Source: Algoriphagus resistens (lineage in GTDB: Bacteria > Bacteroidota > Bacteroidia > Cytophagales > Cyclobacteriaceae). Taken from it: a DNA stretch of 64,000 nt. A program made the translations under genes and the position numbers. Of the stretch, positions 45,021 to 52,422 are shown in pieces (positions within the stretch are counted from its first letter, which is position 1; each line of letters starts with the position of its first letter). The notes under the pieces are model-generated. The model saw nothing but the letters and a program-made list of their open reading frames with translations. It did no database searches and was not told the origin of the DNA. The stretch spans positions 248,001 to 312,000 of the forward strand of contig NZ_LMXN01000005.1 of NCBI RefSeq assembly GCF_001442615.1, written 5' to 3'.

Positions 45021-45167
45021 ATGAGCAAAACGGTAATCATAATTGGAACAATCATAATTCTCCTCCTGATTTTCGGAAATATTCAAAATAAAAGGAGTGA
45101 AAAGAGACTTCGGAAATTAAAGGAAAGTCGACCGAATCTTACTCGAACGGAATATATAAATCGATAG
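45021..45167 (+). pseudogene. Small single-helix membrane protein gene, 3' end displaced by an IS
   Basis: ATG 45021 opens a 48-codon frame: one membrane helix (TVIIIGTIIILLLIFGNI) and a basic tail (RSEKRLRKLKESRPN). Its stop codon lies within the first bases of the IS1595-type element. Removing the element and one 8-bp duplication gives a 59-codon frame ending INRFVKTDLIQRTR at 46166, so only the last residues are changed. No family recognised. Small tail-charged membrane proteins occur in abortive-type defence and toxin-antitoxin systems, but no partner is clear here. Confidence 0.5.
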
Positions 45168-46122
45168 AGGTATCCGCTTAGTTTCATATTAGATTTTCCA
45201 CGTATATTTTGTCGGCATTCACCATTCTCTTGACCAGGTTATGAAAGATCGTCTGTTTTGATTGTGACCTGTTGGTCCGATAGGAGTATTCATTCAGGTA
45301 GCGTTCTATATGGCGTTTGCTCACCCAGGAAAACGTTGTCCTTATCCAGGATTTCACCTGGTGTATCGCCGTATGTATCGCCTTAAAGTTCAGTCCGAAC
45401 TCACTGGGGATCTGGGTGATCTGAAAATCCTTGGCGATGGGGCGATACCCCTTCCATTCATCCGTGGTCACTTTAGCTTCTGCTGAAATATGGCGTTCAA
45501 AGATGGGACGAAGGCTTTTTGCGGAGAAATCCTTGATCTGAAGGCTATAAAACCGCTTTACCTTGCCCTCTTTGGTAAGTTCAATGGCACAGACCACTTT
45601 CTTTTTCTTGCCCCCATAGCTCCTGCCGGGCCTTTCTGACTCTTTTCCCCCGACCACGAATTCATCCACATGAACGTCGCCCTCCATCGGATGGGTACCG
45701 CTGGATTTCATCGCCTCCCGCACTTTGTGCATGAATACCCGGGCGGTATCAGGACGTATCCCGTACCTTCTGCCCACCTGCAGCGCGGAGAGCCCTTTAG
45801 TCGTAGTGGCCATCTCAAAACAGATATGAAAGGCCTTCAACAGTCCAAACTTCACTTTGTGGAACAGCGTATCAGCACCCGGTGATTCCGTATCACTGCA
45901 CTTATTGCACGTTCTTGAATAATCCCTGCGTACCTGGCTGCCGTGATGGCCACATTTTCTACAGGTATAACCCGATGACCACTTCACCTCACTCAGATAG
46001 TTCTTGCAGTCCAGGTCGCTTTGGAAGTGTCCAGTGAACTCTACAATGTTCTGTCATTTAAAAATGTCCATTTGTTCCGTTTTTGAATAGATAAATATAT
46101 GAATTTAAACGGATACCTCTAT
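45165..46122 (-). mobile_element. IS1595-type insertion sequence with 8-bp target duplication
   Basis: The 958-bp element has perfect terminal repeats TAGAGGTATCCG and CGGATACCTCTA. Both sides are flanked by TAAATCGA (45157-45164 and 46123-46130), an 8-bp duplication as usual in the IS1595 family. Because the neighbouring bases also match, the limits could move by a base or two. It carries one transposase gene and interrupts a small membrane-protein gene. Confidence 0.9.
45184..45987 (-). CDS. IS1595-family (ISXO2-like) transposase
   Basis: An ISXO2-like transposase of 267 residues from a GTG at 45987. It has a zinc-ribbon start (CRKCGHHGSQVRRDYSRTCN, KC) and a DDE-like core: GDVHVDEFVVGGKE, VTTDEWKGYRPIAKDFQITQ, and later FKAIHTAIHQVKSWIRTTFS. 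In the same frame upstream, 21 more codons (NIVEFTGHFQSDLDCKNYLS) look like the true family N-terminus but lack an ATG and follow a TGA. The annotated GTG may thus shorten the protein, or a rare start such as ATT is used, or the start has been lost. Confidence 0.88.
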   Translation of the reverse strand: MKWSSGYTCRKCGHHGSQVRRDYSRTCNKCSDTESPGADTLFHKVKFGLLKAFHICFEMATTTKGLSALQVGRRYGIRPDTARVFMHKVREAMKSSGTHPMEGDVHVDEFVVGGKESERPGRSYGGKKKKVVCAIELTKEGKVKRFYSLQIKDFSAKSLRPIFERHISAEAKVTTDEWKGYRPIAKDFQITQIPSEFGLNFKAIHTAIHQVKSWIRTTFSWVSKRHIERYLNEYSYRTNRSQSKQTIFHNLVKRMVNADKIYVENLI

Positions 46123-46173
46123 AAATCGATTTGTAAAAAACGGATTTGATACAGAGAACTAGATAATGGATAG

Positions 46174-46350
46174 CGCATATTCTCGGGAACTGAAACGCAA
46201 GAATATCTAGACAACCCAAACAATTCTGCAGATTACGCCACGAACACAATAGCCAATTATGACCCGGCAATCATCCCATGCCTGGAGATGCCAGCTGGTA
46301 CAGAGCTGGAACGAATAGTAGGAACCAATAAATTCGAAGTAGTTGAATAA
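46174..46350 (+). pseudogene. DUF2185-type immunity-like remnant
   Basis: A 58-codon plus-strand frame without start codon reads RIFSGTETQEYLDNPNNSAD, YATNTIANYDPAIIPCLEMP and AGTELERIVGTNKFEVVE before its stop. The motifs F-x-S-G-x-E-x-x-E-Y-x-D-N-P, ANYDP-x-I-I-P and G-T-x-x-E-R are typical of DUF2185 proteins, a family placed among polymorphic-toxin immunity proteins. Only the C-terminal part is left, so it is a relic. It lies just outside the right end of the IS1595 element. Confidence 0.65.
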
Positions 46351-46510
46351 TCTACTCACAATATATGCTATAAATGAATGGGGCGTTTGTGAGATAGGAA
46401 ATTTATGTAGGTTGAAAAGTACGCTACAAGTTTTCAATCAAGGCGTGGCTATTTTTGTGAGACGAGAGTTGGTGCTTTCTAATCCTCGCTCATTATAGCA
46501 AGGCGTTAGT

Positions 46511-46782
46511 CTAAATCCCATAATGCTCCGCAATCGCAGTCAGAATCATTTCCCTCATAGAAGCCTTAGTTTCCCCTCCAATCTCATTTTTCAGTTTAAC
46601 GATCATGCCTCAGTCGGAATCCAAAGGGAATAGATTTTCACATCCTCAGTGTCGAATTCTTTGCTAGATACTTTTTCTTTTTGCTGCGTTTCAGGATCTG
46701 ATTTGATCAGCATCCCTAAGCCTCTTTGCTTGATACCTAGGTTTTTATTTCCCTTGCTCGGGTTGTTTAGCTTCGTAGCCAT
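46511..46782 (-). pseudogene. Small partition-type (ParB-like) gene with frameshift
   Basis: The minus strand from ATG 46782 reads MATKLNNPSKGNKNLGIKQR, GLGMLIKSDPE and DTEDVKIYSLWIPTEA, then a stop. In another frame it continues VKLKNEIGGETKASMREMIL, TAIAEHYGI and a stop at 46511. One small insertion or deletion near 46610 explains the break. The gene follows a ParA C-terminal remnant by 7 bases on the same strand, the usual order of a parA with its small partner in Bacteroidota plasmids and elements. The second part looks like a ribbon-helix-helix end. Confidence 0.6.
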
Positions 46783-46789
46783 ATCAGTT

Positions 46790-47030
46790 TCAGTTTAGTT
46801 TGGTGATCATTTCCTCGACTAGCATTTCGTAGTCCTTTGCTCCATTGGCTTCTGGTGCATAGTCAAAAATGTTTTTTCCCTGCAGCTGGGCTTTCGATTT
46901 CCAATAAAAATATTCAAAGCCCACTTGATGGTATCGACGAAATTGTTAATTTGGTCACAGCAGTGACCTGAAGGCCTTTGGGGAATGGGGATATAGATGC
47001 AATAGGGTAGCGGGAACTTCATAACCGCAG
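46790..47030 (-). pseudogene. ParA-like C-terminal remnant (copy 2)
   Basis: The minus strand reads RYHQVGFEYFYWKSKAQLQG, KNIFDYAPEANGAKDY and EMLVEEMITKLN before the stop at 46790-46792. This is the C-terminal end of a ParA-type partition ATPase; further upstream the frame has a stop (TAA) and no Walker motif is present. It is followed by the small partition-type gene. Copy 1 at 40439-40690 is clearly homologous at DNA level, and both copies stop just before a defence-like gene on the opposite strand. Confidence 0.65.
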
Positions 47031-47060
47031 GAGTTGGAAGTAATACGTAAGAATTTTAAT

Positions 47061-48140
47061 ATGGATGTTTTCGAATTATTATCTGACTGTTCTAGTTTCG
47101 ATGAGCGATTTATTTCTTTGAAAGGATTGCCAGGAATGCTATCAGCTAAAGGAGAAATTAATAGGATATATAATTCTTGGAGTGGATTTGATGAAGACTT
47201 TGTCAAACAATTTCAAACATTGAATTTTGAAGCAAGACTTTGGGAATTATACTGTTATGAATTCTTTAAAGATCAAGAATTTGTAGTTGAGCCATGTAAT
47301 GAAAATCGACCCGATTTTAGTCTATTAAAAAACGGCCGAGAAATAGTTGTGGAATCTGTGACATCAAATGAATCGGGAAAAAGAACTAAACAAATTTATT
47401 TAAATACTTTAGAAAGAGAAGATAGGATAGATTTCAAAACACGAATAGGAAGTGCATTATTTTCCAAGCTAAACAAAGAATATCATAAACTAGAATGGGT
47501 TAAGAATAAACCCCTAATTATAGCTATTCAACCATATCATAGTGCTGAATCATTTAATATGAATGTTTATACTATGGTAAGCTACTTGTATGGAATCGAT
47601 ATATCCAAAGAAAAACTTGCAAATGGTGAAATACTAACTCGATTTTTGAAAGGCAAAAATTTTAAACGAAACCATAATGGTGAAGTGATAGAGATTGATG
47701 CGTATTTTAATCTGGAGATGTCAAAGTATATTTCTGGAGTTTTGTTTACAAATACTGCTACTTTAGGAAAATTTAGTAGGATGGGATATCAAAATGGATT
47801 TGGAGTTGATGATACATTGGGTATTATTTACACTGGTGCATGTTATGCTGAAAACGAAATAGAACCAAGGCAATTCAGTATAAATATTGGTAAAACTGGA
47901 TTTGATAATTACAGATATGGAGTTACGTTATTTCATAATCCAAATGCAATCTGTCCAATTAATGATGAAGATTTTATGTGTACTCAGGTTAAATTTATTA
48001 ACAATGAGATATACTGGAAACGACTAGGTTTTTATCCATATTCAGGTAAAAACATAAGACTTATTAGAAATCTTTCTAGGGAGGGAAAGAAAATAAATAA
48101 TTCTTTCCTAGGAAATAATGCTTTTAACGAAGAGGAATAA
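47061..48140 (+). CDS. PD-(D/E)XK-like nuclease candidate
   Basis: A 359-residue protein; I use ATG 47061 (MDVFELLSDC) rather than the TTG at 47034. Residues 56-100 look like a restriction-endonuclease core: FEARLWELYCYEFFKDQEFV with Glu57 and Glu62 in the first helix, RPDFSLLKNGREIVVESVTS with Asp85 and Glu98. The expected Lys after the last Glu is replaced (VVESV), which also occurs in some variants. The rest (for example NKPLIIAIQPYHSAESFNMN) is not recognised. Single-gene nucleases of this type occur in defence islands, which agrees with the AT-rich neighbourhood. Activity is inferred. Confidence 0.7.
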   Translation: MDVFELLSDCSSFDERFISLKGLPGMLSAKGEINRIYNSWSGFDEDFVKQFQTLNFEARLWELYCYEFFKDQEFVVEPCNENRPDFSLLKNGREIVVESVTSNESGKRTKQIYLNTLEREDRIDFKTRIGSALFSKLNKEYHKLEWVKNKPLIIAIQPYHSAESFNMNVYTMVSYLYGIDISKEKLANGEILTRFLKGKNFKRNHNGEVIEIDAYFNLEMSKYISGVLFTNTATLGKFSRMGYQNGFGVDDTLGIIYTGACYAENEIEPRQFSINIGKTGFDNYRYGVTLFHNPNAICPINDEDFMCTQVKFINNEIYWKRLGFYPYSGKNIRLIRNLSREGKKINNSFLGNNAFNEEE

Positions 48141-48268
48141 TTCGCCCAAAAAAATATAGGTGTCCATGCTCCATGAGACCCTGCACTGCAGCTATACTAT
48201 CCTTTGGGCCCTACCTACCAGCGTTCCTAAACGAAACATTCTCATTGTCAAAAAGATAACTAAACAAT

Positions 48269-49441
48269 ATGACCGATAAACAACTACGTTCTTTTAAATT
48301 TTTTGAATTAGAATTAAAATCACTTTCTAGCTTTTTAATTGTAACAAATCCTTACTTGACAGAACTGGCATCATCAGTTTTTTGGGAACATGAAGCAATA
48401 AAAACAGAAAAGACACGAATAAGTACTCTTTTAACTTTTCCACCGACTACACAAGAGTTCATTGCTAGAAGTTTTGAACAGAATATTTCATTTTTAAGTA
48501 GAGAGTTAATTTACATAAGAATTGTATCTGCTTTAGAAATATTTTTAATACAAAGTGTCCGTGACGTTTTTAAGCAAACTGAGAAGCCTTTTGAAAGTAA
48601 TAATAAGAAGATCGAATTGAATTATTCGCAGGTTTTACAACTCTCATCGATTAGACAACTTAGAAATGCGATGCTACATAAAGAAACTCGCCCTCTTTCC
48701 AGCGCCGGATATGAGGATGTAGTTAAGTATTATAAGCAACAGCTACGTCTAGATATTAGTAGCTTAGGTCCCGGACTTGGGAAAATGAAATATTACCATC
48801 AGGTCCGACATATATTGGTACATCGTTTGGGGAAAGTTGATAAACAATTTCAAAAAGAACATAATTTCAAAAAGACATATTTGCAAATTGATGAAAGTCT
48901 ATTGATAAATCTATTCAATGATGTTTACGCTTATGCATATCAGGTTTCAGAAAAAATCAAAGCATTAATTGATGCTAATAAAATACTGAAAATTTATCGA
49001 CAGTTTAAAGGTGAGCGACTTAGGATTGAATTCGACTCAAAAATTAATGACAAAGTAAACTTTCTCGAACCTGAATACCATTTCTGGGTCGGAGATGATG
49101 TCTTTTACTTGGAAGATTTAGGCCTACACATAATATCGAAGGGAGCTCGTTACATGGTTGAAGTTTGGGGCGAAACTGAAATACTTAAGGCTTATAAGAA
49201 GAGCATCAAGACAAGACTAAAGACATCGAAATATTTTGAAAATATCTCGGTAAAGCCGGTGGCACATCCTCAAGTATTTGATGAATCAATCATCTTAGCC
49301 GTAAGTAAATTGTTGCCCAATGAGGTTTGGCCATTGGACATTCGTAAAACAATTGCTGCGGAATTAGACATTTCAATAAGTAAAGTGAGTCAGATAATTA
49401 AAATCTTGAATTCAAGAGGTATGCATTTAAAACCAGAATAA
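48269..49441 (+). CDS. HEPN-like protein with C-terminal helix-turn-helix
   Basis: A 390-residue protein of no named family. It has two sites of the HEPN-type R-x4-H pattern: RNAMLH at 132-137 and RHILVH at 180-185, both within helical sequence (IYIRIVSALEIFLIQSVRDV precedes them). HEPN domains are RNases of many defence and toxin systems. The C-terminus (about 355-390) reads LDIRKTIAAELDISISKVSQ, IIKILNSRG, a winged-helix or helix-turn-helix pattern. The middle is beta-rich (YHFWVGDDVFYLEDLGLHII). It stands alone, between a nuclease-like gene and a gene-free stretch. A solo RNase effector is a reasonable but unproved reading. Confidence 0.68.
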   Translation: MTDKQLRSFKFFELELKSLSSFLIVTNPYLTELASSVFWEHEAIKTEKTRISTLLTFPPTTQEFIARSFEQNISFLSRELIYIRIVSALEIFLIQSVRDVFKQTEKPFESNNKKIELNYSQVLQLSSIRQLRNAMLHKETRPLSSAGYEDVVKYYKQQLRLDISSLGPGLGKMKYYHQVRHILVHRLGKVDKQFQKEHNFKKTYLQIDESLLINLFNDVYAYAYQVSEKIKALIDANKILKIYRQFKGERLRIEFDSKINDKVNFLEPEYHFWVGDDVFYLEDLGLHIISKGARYMVEVWGETEILKAYKKSIKTRLKTSKYFENISVKPVAHPQVFDESIILAVSKLLPNEVWPLDIRKTIAAELDISISKVSQIIKILNSRGMHLKPE

Positions 49442-50191
49442 AAAATATTGACAACGCCAGCGCCCAACAAAAATATTGCTGGCAAAGCCATAGTTATATC
49501 GAACCAATTTATGGAAGATTTTGAAAGGGTTTTGAAGCTGGATTCAGAACTCTAAGCTTTAAATAATCCGAGTTAATGCTTGTATTCTGGAGCTGGCGAT
49601 ACAGAAGTCGAACCATTTCGAGCAGGATTTGGAGCGTTTGGCTAGGTTGTTTAGGCATCTTTCACAATCGTGATAAGTATAGATCAGTAACTTAACTTAC
49701 TGATGCTTTTGTACATACTCGTTTTTTTATACATACTTTTCTGACAATGGCTTGGTTCTGTCTTTTGGGATTTCAAATGCGCAAATTCATGCCCCATTAA
49801 TAATCGATTATTGATCTCCTGAGCCTTCCAGACTCGATCCTCTAACTCCGGGAACAGGGTAGAAACCGATACCATCATCGATGGGAATAAGATTAACTCC
49901 TTAATGCTAAATGCGGTTTATTAGCCTAGAAATAGTTCGCTCACTTTTTTCTAAGTCAATTTTATTGAACCAACCTTTTTCAGTTCTGTGTTCCGTTAAC
50001 TTAAATACATTAACTATAAACTGAAAATAATGCAATTAAGAAAATTTGGAAAAAATCCGATAAACCTACAAATTCAGTTATATTTTAATACCTGAATAAA
50101 GCCTTCTAAGACTAAATATACAATAGAAAAAAGAGGAAGCTACCATAATGCAATTACAGGTATCCTGAGCAAAACGGAAATAATAAATAAT
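49442..50191. other. Gene-poor stretch
   Basis: This 750-base stretch holds no gene I can support. It starts with a spacer-like sequence (TTGACAACGCCAGCGCCCAA, with GCCAGC pairing to GCTGGC). A minus-strand frame at 49684-49878 (LFPELEDRVWKAQEINNRLL) looks protein-like but I cannot name it, and it may be a relic. Confidence 0.5.
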
Positions 50192-50938
50192 ATGAGAGAA
50201 TATCTTAATAAGGTCAGAAAATATTACAACAATGCAGTTTTCTTAAAAGATTCCTTAAACAATATACTCAATCTAATTGAAGAACAATATCAATTGAAGC
50301 CCAGTCAAGTCGTTATGGTGGATAGTATTTGTAATAATGATGTGAATTTAATCCATTATCCGCCGAAAGCTTACGAAATGATTGGGCCATTTCATTTAGG
50401 AGGATTAGATGGATTTCCATTTTTAGGATTAACAGGGATGAAAAAAGTTGATAACCATGTTTCTGAAGAGGGAGCAGTATTAATTTTTTATGCACCTCAT
50501 ATTGGAGTGAGTAAAGATGGGACAACAGGTGGGATTAAAAGGACACATCAACACGATTATTCTTCTTGCTGTGGGGGACTTGAGATAGCGTTGAGAAACC
50601 TCAGTTCCAACATGATTAAATCGGGAGAGGTGTCATCCTTAGATTATCAATTCAACATTCTTGAACAAATTTTGTTTTGTGAAAAGGAAAGGATTGATGC
50701 TGCTGCTGATAAATTCGTTGAAGCTACAGAAGTAGTATATGAAGCGATTGAAAGACAAATAGACCTTCTGATTTCTAAATCAGAATACCACTGTAAACAC
50801 CTATTTCTTGTAGGAGGTATTTATATTAATGGAGATAGGGGAGCCTGTTCATTTCATGCTGTTAGGCGTATTGAGCATCTTGACGTAACTACAAATCAAA
50901 AAACTGATTTAACAAGATACATAACATTTAATGATTGA
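50192..50938 (+). CDS. LCIB-type beta-carbonic anhydrase homologue
   Basis: A 248-residue protein with the core of the LCIB/LCIC family known from algal carbon-concentrating systems: MVDSICNNDVN (Cys47), FHLGGLDGFPFLGLTGMKKV at 67-86, DNHVSEEGAVLIFYAPHIGV with His89, SKDGTTGGIKR and SSCCGGLEIALRNL (Cys126 or Cys127). Cys-His-Cys are the zinc ligands in this family, which adopts the beta-carbonic anhydrase fold. No transit or signal peptide, so it should be cytosolic. Some LCIB homologues hydrate CO2 and others seem inactive. It lies in an AT-rich accessory region between a HEPN-like gene and a membrane regulator, an unexpected context. Confidence 0.8.
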   Translation: MREYLNKVRKYYNNAVFLKDSLNNILNLIEEQYQLKPSQVVMVDSICNNDVNLIHYPPKAYEMIGPFHLGGLDGFPFLGLTGMKKVDNHVSEEGAVLIFYAPHIGVSKDGTTGGIKRTHQHDYSSCCGGLEIALRNLSSNMIKSGEVSSLDYQFNILEQILFCEKERIDAAADKFVEATEVVYEAIERQIDLLISKSEYHCKHLFLVGGIYINGDRGACSFHAVRRIEHLDVTTNQKTDLTRYITFND

Positions 50939-51287
50939 GGTTACATTGTTGACTTATGGCCTAAGAGTTTACGATCAGGATTAGCTCTGTGATCCCTCTA
51001 AGTTGCTCTAACAAAATTATAGATTGCTTGAGAAATGATCGATTCCGGATCCTGATTTATGAAATTCTGTAAACTTTTTCTTTTGGGATTTGCAGTAGCT
51101 AATGTTGGTAGTTTAAAATAATATGGTTATTGTTTTCCGGCTTTAATAACTAATCACTAAGTGAGAAATGGTTTTTGTGTATTTCCAGTAAAAACAAATT
51201 TGGCGATTCCGAATAGTAAATATATATATATAAGAGAACTGCTTCAGGTGTGGAAACTTACCCAATTATCAATTCATTATAAAAATT
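50939..51287. other. Intergenic region before the membrane regulator
   Basis: About 350 bases with no supported gene. A short plus-strand frame at 51161-51343 overlaps the start of the next gene and is not protein-like. It probably contains the promoter of the regulator. Confidence 0.5.
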
Positions 51288-52166
51288 ATGAGCAAAAGAT
51301 TCTTTTTCCCCCTTACTCTTTTGATTCTTCTTATCTTTTCTAGTTGGGTGCAACAGGAGCCGATAATGAATTATGAGGATCTCACCACAAAAGCAAAAAT
51401 AGCATTTCGTGATTCCTGGAATGAATTACTGCTTTCGTATCAAGACAGCGTTTTTTCGATTTTGCCAATTCGGAAATTGGGTGAGTCCAAATACAATCTT
51501 TCTTTTCAAAAGCCACTTTCATTCAAACCAGATGTATCAATACCCCCGATTATATGCAATTTTGAGAAACTTGATCTTCTCAGAAACTATAGGATAAAGG
51601 TTATTCAATGTGGAGATGGTGAGGTGGCCTATAGCTATAGCTATGAAATCAGGGATGAAGCAGCTCATGAAATTATTCTCTTCGCTGGTCTTGAATTACC
51701 AATTAACTTGTATTATATAGATATTCAGTCACTAAGAACCATTACTTTTTTATCAACTTTAAAATTTGCTTGTTTTGGATTGCTCGCTGGAGTTACAATT
51801 TTAATGGCTTTTATGTTTATCAAGAGTATTCCACTGCAGCTATTTGGAGGAAACAAACCCTGTTTTATTCAGATAGGAAGCACTCTACTGGATGCAGATC
51901 AATGTTTTTTACTTACAAATGGTGAGAAGACCTCGATTACCAGAGAGGAGTCTGACTTACTGCTCAGCTTTGCGACAAATCTAAATCAAGTGGTCACATG
52001 TGAAGATCTCAATATAAAACTTTGTGGAAATGATAATGTTTTAGTAGGTAAGAATCTGGATACATACATTTCAAAACTCCGGGATAAATTAAAATCTGAC
52101 ACTAGTATTGTAATCATCAACGTGCAGGGCGTGGGTTATAAAATGGAGGTTGAAAGCTCCAAATAG
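51288..52166 (+). CDS. Membrane-anchored winged-helix regulator
   Basis: A 292-residue protein. A hydrophobic N-terminus (RFFFPLTLLILLIFSSWV) is a signal peptide or anchor; residues about 25-150 form a periplasmic domain; a membrane helix follows at about 157-178 (LKFACFGLLAGVTILMAFMF). The C-terminal 100 residues are an OmpR/ToxR-type winged helix (FLLTNGEKTSITREESDLLL, LVGKNLDTYISKLRDKLKSD, INVQGVGYKMEV). The DNA-binding domain is at the cytosolic C-terminus, the reverse of ToxR. Such one-component membrane regulators are known in Bacteroidota, with signals mostly unknown. The LCIB homologue lies just upstream on the same strand; a link is possible but unproved. Confidence 0.82.
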   Translation: MSKRFFFPLTLLILLIFSSWVQQEPIMNYEDLTTKAKIAFRDSWNELLLSYQDSVFSILPIRKLGESKYNLSFQKPLSFKPDVSIPPIICNFEKLDLLRNYRIKVIQCGDGEVAYSYSYEIRDEAAHEIILFAGLELPINLYYIDIQSLRTITFLSTLKFACFGLLAGVTILMAFMFIKSIPLQLFGGNKPCFIQIGSTLLDADQCFLLTNGEKTSITREESDLLLSFATNLNQVVTCEDLNIKLCGNDNVLVGKNLDTYISKLRDKLKSDTSIVIINVQGVGYKMEVESSK

Positions 52167-52383
52167 CTCTGATTATGGTTCAAAATAATTCCGCTAGGGT
52201 AATTGTACATCATCAGCCTGGCTTCTAATTAAAACGACAGTCGGGGGCCGCTTCATTATTTTTGGGAATTTCTATTCTCTAACAGGAATTCCTATTGATT
52301 TCAAGAAGTTTTTAGAGAATAAAAGGCTTGACTCCACGGGATCTCTACCTTTCTATCCCCTTGTTTAAGGGTAATGTTTTTAC

Positions 52384-52413
52384 AAAATGCTTGACAAAAT
52401 TGCCAAGCATTTT
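52384..52413. terminator. Bidirectional terminator between convergent genes
   Basis: AAAATGCTTG at 52384-52393 and CAAGCATTTT at 52404-52413 form a 10-bp perfect stem with a 10-base loop; the A/T ends serve as tails in both directions. It lies between the regulator and the sugar dehydrogenase, which converge, 9 bases from the latter's stop codon. Confidence 0.75.
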
Positions 52414-52422
52414 GATCATTTA

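Noticed and set aside
40439..47030. CRISPR array or short tandem repeats
   Set aside because: The repeated stretches are two single copies of about 220 bases of a gene, 6 kb apart, not regularly spaced repeats. No CRISPR-like array or cas gene was seen anywhere in the window.
49684..49878. 64-codon minus-strand gene
   Set aside because: It is protein-like in part but has no recognised family, no convincing start context, and repeats YKKTSMYKS at its end; not enough to call a gene.
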